Part shown: in pieces, positions 13,060 through 25,699 of the stretch
Numbering within the stretch: the stretch's first letter is position 1
Layout of the letters: every line of letters starts with the position of its first letter
DNA from: Chlorokybus atmophyticus
Taxonomy: Eukaryota > Streptophyta > Chlorokybophyceae > Chlorokybales > Chlorokybaceae
NCBI GenBank assembly: GCA_009103225.1
Contig: RHPI01002264.1
Location: forward strand, 99,633-163,632
Length of the DNA: 64,000 bases
Direction: 5' to 3'
Notes under the pieces: model-generated
What the model saw: the letters and a program-made list of their open reading frames with translations, nothing else
The model's database searches: none
What the model was told of the DNA's origin: nothing
Position numbers and translations under genes: made by a program

Positions 13060-14663
13060 TCAATACCGGCTTAATGAAGGCAGTGGTCTGCACTTGAGTT
13101 TGCTCTCGTCGGGCATAAGCACGCTTATGTAACCATGCTTGGGAGCCAACTGGTTGAATGACGCCACGTACACGTTCCCATAGTGGTCCTGCTCCAACGC
13201 AATGGGGTCCAAGAAATTTGATGCAACGGTACCCTGCAATAGTGGTATCAAGTCAGACACATGTCCACATGCGCATGCCAACATGTCTGCAAGACAAAAG
13301 TCAAGCACTCACATTGTTGTACGCTTGGCTGCCGTCGCTGTTGAAGCTTATTCTGATGATGTTGTTGCCAACAGAGAATGCGGCTGCGAGAAGATGTCCT
13401 CTCAAACGCCCGCAAAACCTACCCGAACGGTACACCAACATGCCATCGGCCGACACGTGTACCCCGAGCGGCAACAACGGAGGCTCGTAGTTCCTGCACA
13501 ACGCCACACATTAGCCACATACCCACACTCGTTTCATCACGTGTCATGTACACACACCCACCTTGGCGTAGGCTGGCCTTGGAAACTGCCGTCCCCAAAC
13601 ACGCACTCTTTGCGCGCGGGGTTAGGATGGCCGTAGTATTTGCCCCTCTTGATGTTGTACAACACATCGCTCTGAGTGCCAGGGTCCAACGGGCTCACCG
13701 GCAGCGTGTACTCAACAAGACCCTGTGCATGAGAGTGCATCAGACACATTCAGTCCTCATGTTGTCTTACCTAGATACAAACCACACACACACACACATA
13801 CACACATCTCTTTTCACCTGGCATGTGCCCGGCGCTCGCACTATCGGCACAGTTGCCGGCAGGCCAACGCCATTATCAGCGCCATAGTATGTCTTATGCA
13901 CCGGATGCCACGCAAAGTCATACATGTTGCGAATGCCCGTCGCGTACGGCCGCACAGCACACATGGACGGGTAACCCGGGTATGCCCATCCCGTTGTCTG
14001 TGACACAAAAGAGTGGTTGGTAACAACATCCTGTTGTTGGTGTTGTTAATGATGTGGTTGTTGTGCTTACTGCTGAGACGAGTGTAGCGCATCGGCCGTG
14101 GATATCAGGCTTCCACCATTTGGCTAGCACGTCGGCTTGAAACAGCCCAGCTGTCAACATCTGATATACACACAGGCACACAAGTGGTAAGTCCATCTGT
14201 TGAGCTGTTGTTATTGTGGACTGTATGTATGTTCTTTGCACGACAACTGCACCTGCTCTCCGCGTATACCGAACACGCCTCCAAGTGTACTCGGGCTGCC
14301 GCCTTCGGTGTTGGACCCGACAGAGAAGAACAGCACGCCGTTGGGAGCAAAGTGGAGGCTGGAGAAATGCACATACAAAATGACCCAGTTGTTGTTGATT
14401 CCATTGTAAGGTAATGCACACACATGCACATGAGAGCATACACCCACATACATGCGCACCAATCCACGCACGCCCACGCACACACAGGCACATGCGCACG
14501 TACACACCTGTTTATAGCGTGGTTGGCCATGCTGCGACCAATGCCAGTAATGACATCCACGCGCGTGGCAAAATTACGCCCACTCAGCCTTGATATCTTC
14601 CCGGAGTTCACCAGTCCAGGACTTCCATACCCGCCATCACCCTGTCCACACAACACACATTCA

Positions 14664-14699
<36 letters not shown>

Positions 14700-16629
14700 C
14701 ATCATGTCCTCCCCGCACTAACGTGTCGGCACATACACACCCATACACACACGTACCGTAGAGTGCGAGACCCACAACACGATGTTGTTGGCGCTGCTGC
14801 GCGGGTCCACAGCGATGCCGAGGGTGAGTTGCCCGACGAGCGTGTCGTATCGCTTCAACCAGAAGATCTTCCCGTTGCGATCGAAGCGCATGGCGTAGAT
14901 GTAACCGCCGTACGACGTCACGTACATCACGCCGTTGGGAGCCAACACCATGTTGGTTGGGGAAAAAGAAAGCTGCAGGCATGTGTTCGTGTGAGTGGGT
15001 GTGCATGCGAGTGTACGTGGTCGCACACGCGTGTCTTTTCGTATGAACGGGCGTGACTATGTGCACATGCGCGCAAGCGCGCGCGCACACGCATGCACAG
15101 GCTGGGCTCATGTGTGTATATGTGCATGTGCAGATCTGAGCCCCATTATATATCCCATCTCACCAACACTATCAACACCCGCACGCACCTTGTTGTCCAC
15201 GCGTTTCCAGCGTATGCCATCGGGTGTCTCTTCCACCTTCTGGCCCTGTTCGGCCCACGCGGCAAACGACTGGAAGTTGTATATGACAGTGCCGGGACCG
15301 TTGACTTGCGACGCAAACACGCCCGCGAATGTGGTTGTGCCCGCGCGGGGATCGATGGTCGCGGCGTCAAAGGAAAACACCTCGTTGGGAACTGAGAGTG
15401 GTGGAGCCATATTGTCAGCATGTGAGTATGTGTGGTACGCGTGTGTGTGTGTGTGTGTGTGTGTGCATGTGTGCGAGCGTGTGCACGCATGCGTGTGCGA
15501 GTGTGCATATGTGTTCTTGCGCTCTGTATGCGTGCTTGGGCTCACTGTGTTGAGTGAGGCAACATGTATACCTTTTATAGAGCCAACTAATATGGGTTTT
15601 GAGCCGCTCTCGAGCCAGTAGTAACCCACGGCTGTCGCCTGATACGGGTTCAACTCCATCTGGTGACAACCAACACAACATTCATACAAGTGCGACAACA
15701 ACAACAACAACAACAACAACAACAGGCTCCCTACCTGTAGTGCGAGTGATGGATACGGTGCGGGTGGGAGCTTGGCCATGGCGACTGCTGTTCGGCTGCC
15801 AGCTGTCTCGGCTAGTAGTTGTATGTACACGCCGTCGTGCATGCCAATGAGGCAGAGCTTGACGTAGTTGTCCTCGTCGCCGCCGGCCCACAAACCCGCC
15901 TGCTCGAAATCGGCCCCCGTCGGAGGAGATAACAACACCGTCCTCAGCATGTAGGGCGTCGATGGAGGCGGCAAACCAACACCGATCCTGTTCAGTTGAC
16001 TGAAGAGAGAGACGGGCATCAGCATGGTTGTACGCACATGTGCACAGATGTACACATGCACACGCACGCACACACCCACACAAACACGCATGTACACATG
16101 CCTACACACACCTGCACACGTATACCTGCATGCGCAAGCACATACGCAGACACGCATGCGCATGCACACAACATGTGCATGTGTCTCACTTATTGCGGCC
16201 TTCAAAGCAGTTTCCTGGCGTGGCGATGATGGCCAGGTAGCCTTGTGTGTTGTCAACACGGAGGTCACCGGGGACATACCCGTTATCCGTGGCCAATGAG
16301 GACGCCTCGCAGTAGGTGAAACCTGTTGGCACGCCGTACACGTCCACCACACCCAACCCATACTGCACACACATGCGTGAGCAAGTCACCCATCAACAAC
16401 ATCGAAACCATCAACATCATCAGCATTGCCTTACTTGTGGTTCGTTCCATTTAAGGTTGACTGGTAGGTCCACCATCACACGCGGGCATATGGATGTTGG
16501 GAACATCACTGGCGGGCAGTCTGCAGGCTCCAGCGGCCTCAACGGCTCCGCCCATGCCGTGGACCACAGCGACGACGACAACAGCAACAACAAGCAGGAT
16601 GACAACAACGACGAGTGAAACCGCAACAT
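13060..16629 (-). CDS. Secreted glucose/sorbosone-dehydrogenase-like protein, 13 exons
   Basis: Thirteen minus-strand exons join with consistent phases: 16629-16435, 16362-16190, 15999-15735, 15659-15572, 15391-15189, 14972-14757, 14641-14508, 14358-14253, 14160-14071, 13997-13818, 13722-13562, 13493-13313 and 13233-13060. They give about 721 residues ending in TGA. A signal peptide (SCLLLLLSSSLWSTAWA) starts the protein. Residues about 80-200 resemble a concanavalin-like (DUF1349-type) module, FEQAGLWAGGDEDNYVKL. The remainder has six-bladed propeller features of the PQQ-type glucose/sorbosone dehydrogenase family: HFAPNGVLFFSVGSN, ATGIRNMYDFAWHP, YGADNGVGLP and PPLLPLGVHVSADGMLVY. Substrate and cofactor cannot be read from sequence. 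A secreted sugar-modifying or carbohydrate-binding role is inferred. The family call is fairly secure. Confidence 0.82.
14656..14699. repeat. (CA)n microsatellite inside an intron
   Basis: An almost pure CA run lies between exons 6 and 7 of the sugar-dehydrogenase-like gene. Related low-complexity runs in the same gene are (GT)n at about 15438-15463, (CAA)n at about 15694-15723 and a GGTG run upstream of the gene at about 16697-16724. Confidence 0.9.
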
Positions 16630-17460
16630 CGATCTGCACAGAGACAAGCTGCTGCTGGCGCAACAACTATGCGTCTTCATCACCTGCATGCATGAGAAGT
16701 GGGTGGGTGGGTGGGTGGGTGGGTATACTAGGTGTTTCAAAGTGCATACAAGATGAAAGCCTGATGCATGCACTCAGATCACTGCTTACCAGGCCAGGCC
16801 TGGCGGCGGCGGAGGTGCGCATGCAAGTAGAAGAAATGATGCACGTCCACCCCTGACTTCGTCTCCCTATGCCAGCAAGCCAACCAGCAAGCCAAACTAT
16901 GCTACCAATCTATGCCCGCCGCCGCTGCAGAGGAGTGATTGCCACAGACGATGAGTCAGGCCAGCAGCAGGGGCGGCGGCGGTGGGCGGGCACCTAGTAG
17001 AGACACGTGGCTCAATGCGGTGTTCTGGCCTGGCCTGGTCGATGTGGACATTGTCTCATTATTGGCCGTTCATAAAAGAGCCGTTAGCCAGCAGACGTAA
17101 GGAAGCTTTGCCTAACGTTCTTATACGCAATTCGCAACATGCGATGCACACTGTGGCATCAACAACAACGCCACGGTCGGGCAGTGTTACGACTGGCCTT
17201 ATCCGAAGCTTGTGACCGTTTCGGTCGATCAAGCGTTACGCCAACAAAAGCGTCACGATGCGTAACGCTCCGACCGTAGCGCTGTTACGTAGCCAACTTT
17301 CGTACGAAGATCCCAGCAATCGCATAGCTAGCATAGCATACTTGAAGACCACATGATTTACAGGTGGAAGGGAATGTGGTGGTCTGGTCGAAGTTGAACA
17401 CCAGACTCTTATACTTGAATAACGCAGTACAATCTCTGCCCACAAATGGCAGCGATTACA

Positions 17461-18130
17461 CATGTACATGCCATCATGGCATGAGCGAGTGCCGACACAC
17501 GGTTATTTGATTCAAGTATTGGCTAGCGGCCACAGATGCAGCAGTTTATGCCGGCCAACGTCCTTCAGCACAAGTATAGTACGGCGTAATGTACGAGCAG
17601 CTGCTCATTGCTTAATAAACACGCTATCTTCGCAATAAACCGTCTGCATGCGCATATGCATGCAGCATGATTGCTCGCATGCACAAGTGTACAATGACAA
17701 ATATTGCATATGCAATGCATGTTAATGTTACATATGTGTATGTATTTATAAGTGTGAGGAGATATTAGTGGGTTAGCATGCGAAGTCGAACATTAACATC
17801 TCATCAAGATCTTCTGGTTAAATAATGCATAGCACAATTTATGCAAAAACAATCAGCGTGTACACAAGTGTATGCCATCATGGCATGAGCTAATGCTGAC
17901 ACATGGTTTTTCAGTTTGATTGCTGGTTGTGTCGATCATCATACGCATCAGCTTAACAAATAAAGTATGCTTGCAAACAGTTATCAGCTTGTATATAACA
18001 AGAGGTATCCTATGAGCAGCTACTTGTTGCTTAATCAACACACCATCTGCACAAAACCCATGCACACATATGCATGCATCATTACTCGCATGCACAAGCG
18101 CACATTAGCAACCATTGCATATGCACAATA
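17461..18130. repeat. Two diverged direct copies, about 400 bp apart
   Basis: A block starting near 17464 (GCCATCATGGCATGAGC) recurs near 17868 with the same order of shared words: a cluster of TTGCTTAAT(A/C)AACAC, CATATGCATGCA and CTCGCATGCACAAG. The copies are clearly related but heavily diverged, so this is an old tandem duplication or two copies of a repeat family. No coding content is seen. Confidence 0.6.
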
Positions 18131-18219
18131 GACTATAAATATAAATAATATATTTATATATACGAATGTGATTAACATATCCTCGCAGGGGTTATTACAT
18201 GTGCTCATACATTAATCAT

Positions 18220-19400
18220 GCATGTACTGCTTGTTATGATACTGAACGTTTAATGCATGATTGCTTGGCGCTTACTTTTCTTATGTCATGTGTGTAGATG
18301 TGTGTGTATGCATGTGGCAACCTTTTTAATCTCAAGTGTTTGTTGCTCGTAAAATTGATATTATACAGTCCATAACACATTAAGCCCAGCTTTGTTTCAT
18401 GCCCCTCTCGAAGGGGCACGGCACAAAGTTCGCAATTCATGCAATAAATGTCAGATTGTACAATCTAATTGCATGAAGTCATTATGCTTATCAATAAGTT
18501 CGTGCGGGCAGAAAGTGCGGGTAGAATCAGATTTTCCACCAAGCATACGAAAGCGCGCCTCTATTGCGCGCGGCTCCAACGGAACACGTGAGCTGTCACG
18601 AAGTTCAGACGCTAAAACAAAAATCATTTCAAAAATAAAAGCTCTTTTTTTGCTGAGGCAGCAAGTAGATTGTAATAAAGGCCCACAACATGGCGTATAT
18701 CACAATTATTGCGGAAGAGTGAGTGAGATTGTTATATATCGGCATTCGACACTCGTGTCCCGAAACCTTTAAAAAGCATATGCGCATACCTTCAAAGTGC
18801 CATTTGTCGCTCCACGCGCACCGGTCTTACACATTGTGCACGCCATTTGATACAGTCTTTACCGAATGGAGCACCATATACAAGACCAGTGCTCATCACA
18901 ACTTATGCAAAACATAAGCGCTAATTGCATGCTACGTACTAACATGCATATACATATACGTATATATATACATATACATATATATATACAATCGGAAGCA
19001 AAAATCATTAGAGGTGATTATTTTATTTGTAATTATGTAATGCTTACTATAGGTTACATGTAGAATGCATGTTTGCTTGGCGCTAATTTTATGTCTTGTG
19101 GCTTGAGAAAGTTCAATTGTGAATTATTGCTTGTACAATCATTGGCTCTAAGTTATGCCCTTTCAATTTGCAAGGTCACTACTTCTGTTAACAAGCAGCA
19201 GCACGGGCATAAGTTGCAATTGATGTTCATACGCATGTGCGTGCGTGCAAATATTGCAACATGTAGATGGGCTTTATATATAAAGGAAAATTGCAGTGCA
19301 AGGCCCTTTGTTTATTTGGGCCCCGACTAATATAATTCTTGTCGTAATTACATCAGATAAACGCCCACAAGATGGCGACCATTTCAGAATCACCGTGCAG
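18220..19400. repeat. Diverged dispersed repeat pair, about 840 bp apart
   Basis: Words near 18240-18300 (TTGCTTGGCGCTTACTTTT, then TTATGTC) recur near 19073-19100 (TTGCTTGGCGCTAATTTTA, then TGTC). GCCCACAACATGGCG near 18680 recurs as GCCCACAAGATGGCG near 19360. The order is preserved. The copies are too diverged to set boundaries by eye. Confidence 0.45.
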
Positions 19401-19419
19401 CAATAGCTGCACGGTGATT
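19388..19419. repeat. Perfect 14-bp hairpin
   Basis: Arms at 19388-19401 and 19406-19419 (AATCACCGTGCAGC and its complement) enclose a 4-nt loop, AATA. There is no downstream T run and no adjacent gene, so a bacterial-style terminator reading does not apply. It could be a tiny foldback repeat. Confidence 0.8.
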
Positions 19420-19689
19420 TGTCTCATATTGATAGCGTCAATTTTCGCAACCTCCCAAACATGGCAGACCTTTATAGCTTCAGAGTTGCACTGGTCACTA
19501 ACTTGAGTGGCACTTCAACATATCGTGTGCACTATGTGAAACATTTGTGAGAAACACTATGATTATAAACGCGATATTTCATGACATGCATGCAAATACC
19601 ACTTGTGCTTACAAACCGCTTATTGGTGTACGTAAAAGTTACACTGTAACATTTACTACAGTGTGAGCCCTCCCCCTTGTTTGAGTCCC

Positions 19690-19853
19690 NNNNNNNNNNN
19701 NNNNNNNNNNNNNNNNNNNNNNNNNNNNNNNNNNNNNNNNNNNNNNNNNNNNNNNNNNNNNNNNNNNNNNNNNNNNNNNNNNNNNNNNNNNNNNNNNNNN
19801 NNNNNNNNNNNNNNNNNNNNNNNNNNNNNNNNNNNNNCCCCCCCCCCCCCCCC
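19690..19853. other. Assembly gap (148 N) with a flanking poly-C run
   Basis: Positions 19690-19837 are N. They are followed by 16 consecutive C at 19838-19853, which probably caused the assembly break. Nothing can be said about the content. Confidence 0.98.
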
Positions 19854-20984
19854 TCGGGCAAATAAACCTCCTTAGCAAATTCATGCGAAATTTATAATTG
19901 CACTTTTCGGTTTTTCTCCCTACAAGTGCGCAGCTCTTTCTCCAAAGGAGTGCAGGGCCTGCTTTACACAAGCACATGCATAAACTTAAACATGCACATG
20001 CGTGTATATTGGCACGACTTGATGCCTTGCAGATTTACCCATTTTTGCAAACCCATTACTAGTATGTATAGTATGGAAGGTTGCTTGGATGGATATCAGC
20101 GCCTCTGGATGCCACCCATGATTGATGCTTTAATAAAATGTAAAAAGGTTACATGAAGCGTTATTAATTATGAAGGTCTCTTTAGTGCTGATGGTTAGCA
20201 AGTGCAGCACTACAAAACTTTGAACTTATTGCAAGTAACAAGTTTATGCCACATTTCCTTATACACAGCAAATTTCGTGCTTACGTAGTGCACGACCCCA
20301 CTGATGATTCAAGCTTGGTTGGAGGAAGCGGTGCTGTCCTCACAACTTTTAAACCAACCTGCTGGTAGGTTGTCGTTAGTTTAAGGCTTGCTGTTGTACT
20401 TGTCTTACAATATGCTATAAGGTGCTGCGGTTGATCCGCAAGATTATGTCACCTAATCTAGCTGATTGAGCGATTGCGAGCGACAATGTGATATTCTAAA
20501 AGTCCGCATTGATCAAAAAGGTAATTCAGCTTCAAGTACAACAATTTGCACGCTAATTAGCGAAATCCGTGACGTGTTTGTGTTCCTTTTAAAGAACGCC
20601 AACACATTTATCCGATAAACGTGTTGAGCCGTTGAGTCATTGCCTTGAGTCGTTGAGGTGAGTGATAGTTAGACTTACAATGCTGTTTACCGCAGGCTTT
20701 AGCAAGTGTGCATAGCTAAACAAATTTTGGCTTAACAGTGTTAACAAAATGCTTTTCTTATGCAGGTTTGTGGCATGGATCATCACGGGCAAGCAGGCTA
20801 TTGTGATTGGGAAGGACGTTAGAGCCGATGCGAAAGCTGGCTTGTAATTACACGCATGGCTTGTAACTATGCAAGTACAAAGAAATGGCACCTTAAGTTG
20901 AAAACACGCACAACACGACAGTGCTGACAGTATGTGTCCAAAGAATAAAGAGATTTTCACCACTTCAACCCCCACCTCATCGTG

Positions 20985-22440
20985 AGGTTAGCCTATATAG
21001 GGGTGAAAGGGAGGGCCCAATGCCACCTCAACCTTAACCCCAAGCAACCTGCATTAAATACAACTTGTGCAAGCTGATGCACCCATGTACTTGTTACCCG
21101 CTCATGTGACTCATTTTTGTGATGACTCACTTATGATGTTGAGTAAAAAGTTGTATATTAGCAAGGGTTTTACATCCAACACATGCAAACAGCAACTCAT
21201 ATGATTATAAGTCTCATAAGTAGTTACATGTACTACATAGTATACAAAACTGCATACAATGTTAACTTTTAACAACTTTTAACAAGTATAATACAGCAAC
21301 GAATGTAATATTTCACACGCGTACAATATGCTGAATGCCGTATCAAACTTTAGAAAACATGGGACATTCTTTTTATATCTTTGACACTTCAATTTGGCAT
21401 TACTTTGATGTCAGATAGTCGCACACCAAGCATGAGCGCATGCACCCGCAGCAAATGCACGAAAAGCGGCCATTGCATAAAAATAGAAGGGCTTGCTAAC
21501 TTAACAGACCACATTAATGGCGACGTTGAGGTGCAGATTATGGCTGTGCATTTCAACCGTTAAGCTCTGCGTTGTCATCTTTCAGCAACCACAATTGTGC
21601 CGTTATTACTAATATAGTTGTTCAACATCGTGTTCAGTGTAAATGCGAGCTTTCAGTGTCGATGTGCTGCCCTTGCTAGATCAAGCACGCTTCTACAAAA
21701 TAGTGGTTGAGTGACACCTTACAGAAGGCGGTGTTGTGAGCAAAAGGGTTACGATCAGGTTTGTCCCACATGCGCAAAATAACTCCATAGCCATTCCGTT
21801 TCGAGAACGCAATGTTAATTTGCTTCAGGAGAGGTTAATTTCAGAGACATCATACTCTGATAAATGCTATCGGATTTGCAAAAAGGCTTCAATTGTGCAA
21901 TGTTGCGTGCTAAACCCTCAACAGCAATGGTCAGCAGATGGATGTTGTCGTGAACAACGACGCGGATGTAAAAGCCACATCATATGACGAACTCGACACA
22001 AGGTAGAACCCCCATCAGCCGAAGGTAAAAGATGTATGACATTAGTGTACAACAGCAAGCAGTGACGGGGAGTCATGATTAAGCACACGACAAGTAAAAC
22101 ATTCTACTTTCAACCTTATTAGCATCATTAACCAAAACTTTAATCCTAACCATCTACTGGTAAAGTTAACCTTAACCCAAATTCAGCCTAAACCCCAACC
22201 TCATTACAATCATGCACAACCTAACCTTATAAGGTTAGGCATGATTGTGTTTAGGGCATAAACCCAGCGCTGGGTTGATTAATAAATAAACCCAGTCCCA
22301 ACCCCAATTGCAACCCCAACTTCAACTTCAACCCGCACAGCCAGCCTTAATCTCCACCCTTACGGGCAATGTTAACTTTAGCCTTCAAGGCCTTTAAGTT
22401 GACATCAAATTTAACGTCAACCTCAACCTTCATACGACAT
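20985..22440. repeat. Telomere-like degenerate C-rich tracts
   Basis: Two tracts, about 21025-21060 and 22100-22430, are made of irregular CCTAACC, CAACCTTAACCCC and ACCCCAACCTC words on the plus strand. A bulged inverted repeat (ACAATCATGC ... GCATGATTGT around CCTAACCTTA/TAAGGTTAGG) sits at about 22206-22248. The units are too irregular for a working telomere. They look like decayed interstitial telomere-like or minisatellite DNA. Confidence 0.5.
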
Positions 22441-23439
22441 GTGTAAGATGTTATACTGTGTTGTAATACAAGTCTTTCAATACGGTATGCGTAGCTGCAT
22501 TGCGTGCCTTATATAAATACACTCATGCTTTTGTATTCTTAAAGTTAACATGATCATGCATGAGACATGGTCATTTTATACATACATGCATATGCATACA
22601 CCCTGCAACATACATTTGTACAATACATGCGAAAATAACGACCTCATGGTGCGTAGTGCATCTTCTTGTTTGGATACCACCATATCAGTTGCGTCTAAGG
22701 CTAAGCCCATGCACGTTGCGAAACATAACAGGCTGATCAACAGATTGCATTTCCCTTGCACAAGCTTCATGTCGCATGTGATTAGTGTTGAGGTTATGAC
22801 AACTGTGTGGTTAATGGCATGAGAGTAACGAGTCTAAAACCGATATCCTCGCTTCGATGTCACAGTATGCAATGGGGTAGACATGCAGTGTACTTAAAAG
22901 CGCATATATTATAGTCGTCAACAGGATTTACAACACAACATTATGCAAAAAGGGAGTCTACTTGCCCAAGCATGCATCCTGGAAATAAGCATGCTCTTAT
23001 AACTTGATTAAATAGACATTGACAACAACACTTCTGTTTTTAAGCATGGATTATACACTATATATAACGTTTATGTTTCATAACATATTGCTAACAGCAT
23101 TGGAGTAAGTGTATTAATATGTGTTTGCAAACACAACTGTTAAGATAAGATTCCGAAAGCGATATAATAACATTGGTGTTGATCATCGGATAGGTAACAG
23201 CTTTGCTTTAGCAATGTTTGGAAACACTTAAGCAACCAGCAAGCGTTGTTGTGTGCCTCACAACTGCTAGTAATAGTGCACATCAGCATCGTGACAAGTT
23301 GAGAATTTAAGTTGGAGGGAAGGCACTTTATTGATGCAACACACTCAAGTTGAAGTGCACACTGCCAGTGGCAGTGTATTGCATATACCACAAGGCAGGG
23401 CCGGGACCAAGTCACTTGCACGACGCTGGTAGCCTACCA

Positions 23440-24890
23440 AGGCACCAAGGCTGCTCTGAGGGATGACAACATGAAAACAACTACATGTTTGCCTACTAGT
23501 AGTCCACGTCCTCCATGCCACCTCTCTCACCAAGTGGTTCCAGCGCACTGGAGCGCCCCCCATCCGGACTCAGCCGCTTTTTGGCGCGCACAGTCAGCGC
23601 ATTCTTTCGGCTATTGGAAACTAGATTCTTCCTTTGCAAGTGCGCCTCCATCTGCCAACATGCAAGTTGTTAGCATTGTGAATGTGTGCATAGTGGTGTG
23701 CATAAATACAAAGTTACCACAATCTCTAAGATTGTGGTAAGATTGTTGCGGGCAGCAAATGCAATGTCCAACGCACTGCATGGGATCTCGTTGTCCACCA
23801 CCTTCATCCCATAAGCATAGGTGCCCATGAGGATCTGCAGAAATACTAGATTGCACCATTCATCATTTAGGGTCGTCCGATGCTTGTCATCCTCTAAGTG
23901 CTGCGACAGTGGCTGCATTGCAACAAGTCCACAAACTCCCTCTGCCTTGAGAACTTGCTCCTTGCCATAAGCTGTTGTGCGGGGACGGCAAGCCTCATTT
24001 CAATTCAGCCGCATCCAGTGTCTCAACAATGTAAGGCACTCTGATGGTTGGGCGAGCACACTGTACCTTTGTTGAGCACTCCAGCTTGGACATCAAAGCA
24101 ATTATGATGTCCTTGTGAAATTAGCGGGCGCATTAGGTGCCGACTATGCTGATGCGGCACCAGCGTGTGCTTGCTGATTGGCTTGGTGACTCGTTTATGG
24201 ACAAACAAGTGTGTTCATGTGCTATGCTTGCAATGATATGGCGTTCAACACATTGTACATGTCGCTGCATGATTAACAACATCTTGGCGTGCGATCTCAT
24301 GAGAGTTCGCATGTCTTTGATCTTCGTTCACATGGCGTTTGCTTCCTTGTTAGCCTTGTTGTTGACTGTCAGTGCCCTAGAGCCTACAACGCACATGGGT
24401 GGTGTGTAATGCAGCAGAAGTGCTGTGCTCAGTCACATGCATATGTACGCATGTTAGTACACATTGCAGCGCACCGGCGGCATGCACGCTTCTTTGCTGG
24501 TGCTTTGCGCTTGCCTTCACCACGCGCGCGTGACGTGCACTTGCATTTGCCACAAGCTCCCTTCTCCTCAAACTCATCATCTTCATTAGTGTTATCATCG
24601 TCATCGTCTTCTTCATTGTCATCCTCACCCTCAGTGTCGTCATTGTTGGCCTCTTCTGCAATTGCCACGGCAACTGCCAACGTAGTAGCGACGCATGCCA
24701 GTGAAATGCTTATGTGTTCAGTGTTGTGCAATCTGAATACCTAAAATGCTTGCTTTACCTTTTCCCGGCCTTGTGAATTTGTTCCAGCTCCGCTTCAAGT
24801 TCAAGTTTTTCCAAGTCCACCGATTCATCGTCGTCACTGGGACCGAAAGGAGTATGGTCTGATCGGGAAGTTGTTAAGTCTGCACACGTA
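23440..24890 (-). pseudogene. Possible multi-exon gene or relic with an acidic and Cys-rich module
   Basis: I do not recognise this gene. Minus-strand segments with coding character are, in order: an exon at about 24884-24770 (SDDDESVDLEKLELEAELEQI, donor AAAAG|GTAAAG); about 24726-24450, with a long Asp/Glu run followed by the Cys-rich stretch CGKCKCTSRARGEG...CRRCAAMC; a helical segment near 24390-24200 whose frame contains one TGA; about 23960-23720 (ending GTGGTAAC); and about 23659-23540, starting MEAHLQRKNLV and ending at a GTGAGA donor. I could not make one continuous in-phase model. The internal TGA and missing links favour a decayed gene, but missed exons remain possible. Confidence 0.35.
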
Positions 24891-24899
24891 AATTGTGAC

Positions 24900-25319
24900 G
24901 GTGCTTGTGCCTTGTCACCTATAAGTTGGTCCAATCAACAACCCTCTTACCAAGCTACGGTATTCACACCGGAACCTTGCCCCCTCTGCCAAGCACACGC
25001 GCGCCCCGCCACTCACGTACGCACGCGCGCGCGCTCGAAGCTACACACCGACTTGTGTAGCGCTTTGGATCGTCACACAAGCAAGTAAACACCAGTGGAC
25101 ACACGCTAGCAACCCCTGCCAACCACCACCAGGCTTGCACACAAGAAACTAGGGAGCTAAAGGTTGTGTTGCACATTGTAGAATGTCGCTTCTATACCTA
25201 TCAGTCTGCACATGCTATTGTCTAGACAATTCCCGTGCTACACAAAACCAGATGCTAAGATGCTATTGCAGAACCTTGTAGTATACTTTTGGACCTTTCT
25301 TACGCACCAAAGATCTCCT
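24900..25319. other. Short intergenic stretch
   Basis: The stretch is CA/CG-rich at 24980-25060 (with CGCGCGCGC). No gene is seen. It separates the possible relic from the first retroelement. Confidence 0.4.
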
Positions 25320-25699
25320 GATTAGGTGCTCATATGGTTAAGTGATACTACTTGGCGCCAGGCCCTTCCAGAAATCTGGTTGAGCCCTTCTCGACTGGCC
25401 CTCCGTTTTCTGGCACCTTCCGGACTGGTCCTGGGGCCCCGGTCGATATCCGCGGCAGACTCATAGCTCGCCGATATCTGCCACAAGTCATGAGAACGTG
25501 GTGTTCGATAAATGGTCCACAAAAGGTCATAAAGTCATGAAACTTGGCCTTGACCGTTACACTCCTCCCCCCCTAGGTGAGCTTCGTCCTCGAAGCTCTC
25601 GAAGATTCTCTGATTGTCGTTGCAAATACGGTTGCGGGATATGTTGTGCATTTGCCAAGTGCTCCTTCGGTTCTCAAGTGGCTTCATGCATCAGTTAGC

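Larger units (their letters stand above)
16630..23440. other. Gene-poor, AT-richer region
   Basis: No convincing gene was found over nearly 7 kb. The first few hundred bases (to about 17300) are GC-rich and include the likely promoter of the sugar-dehydrogenase-like gene. After that come diverged repeats, TATA-rich runs (near 18940-18990), an N gap and telomere-like C-rich tracts, each listed separately where defined. Scattered short open frames have no domain, no splice logic and no similarity I recognise. Confidence 0.55.

Noticed and set aside
19388-19419. Hairpin considered as a transcription terminator
   Set aside because: No T run, no adjacent gene and a eukaryotic context.
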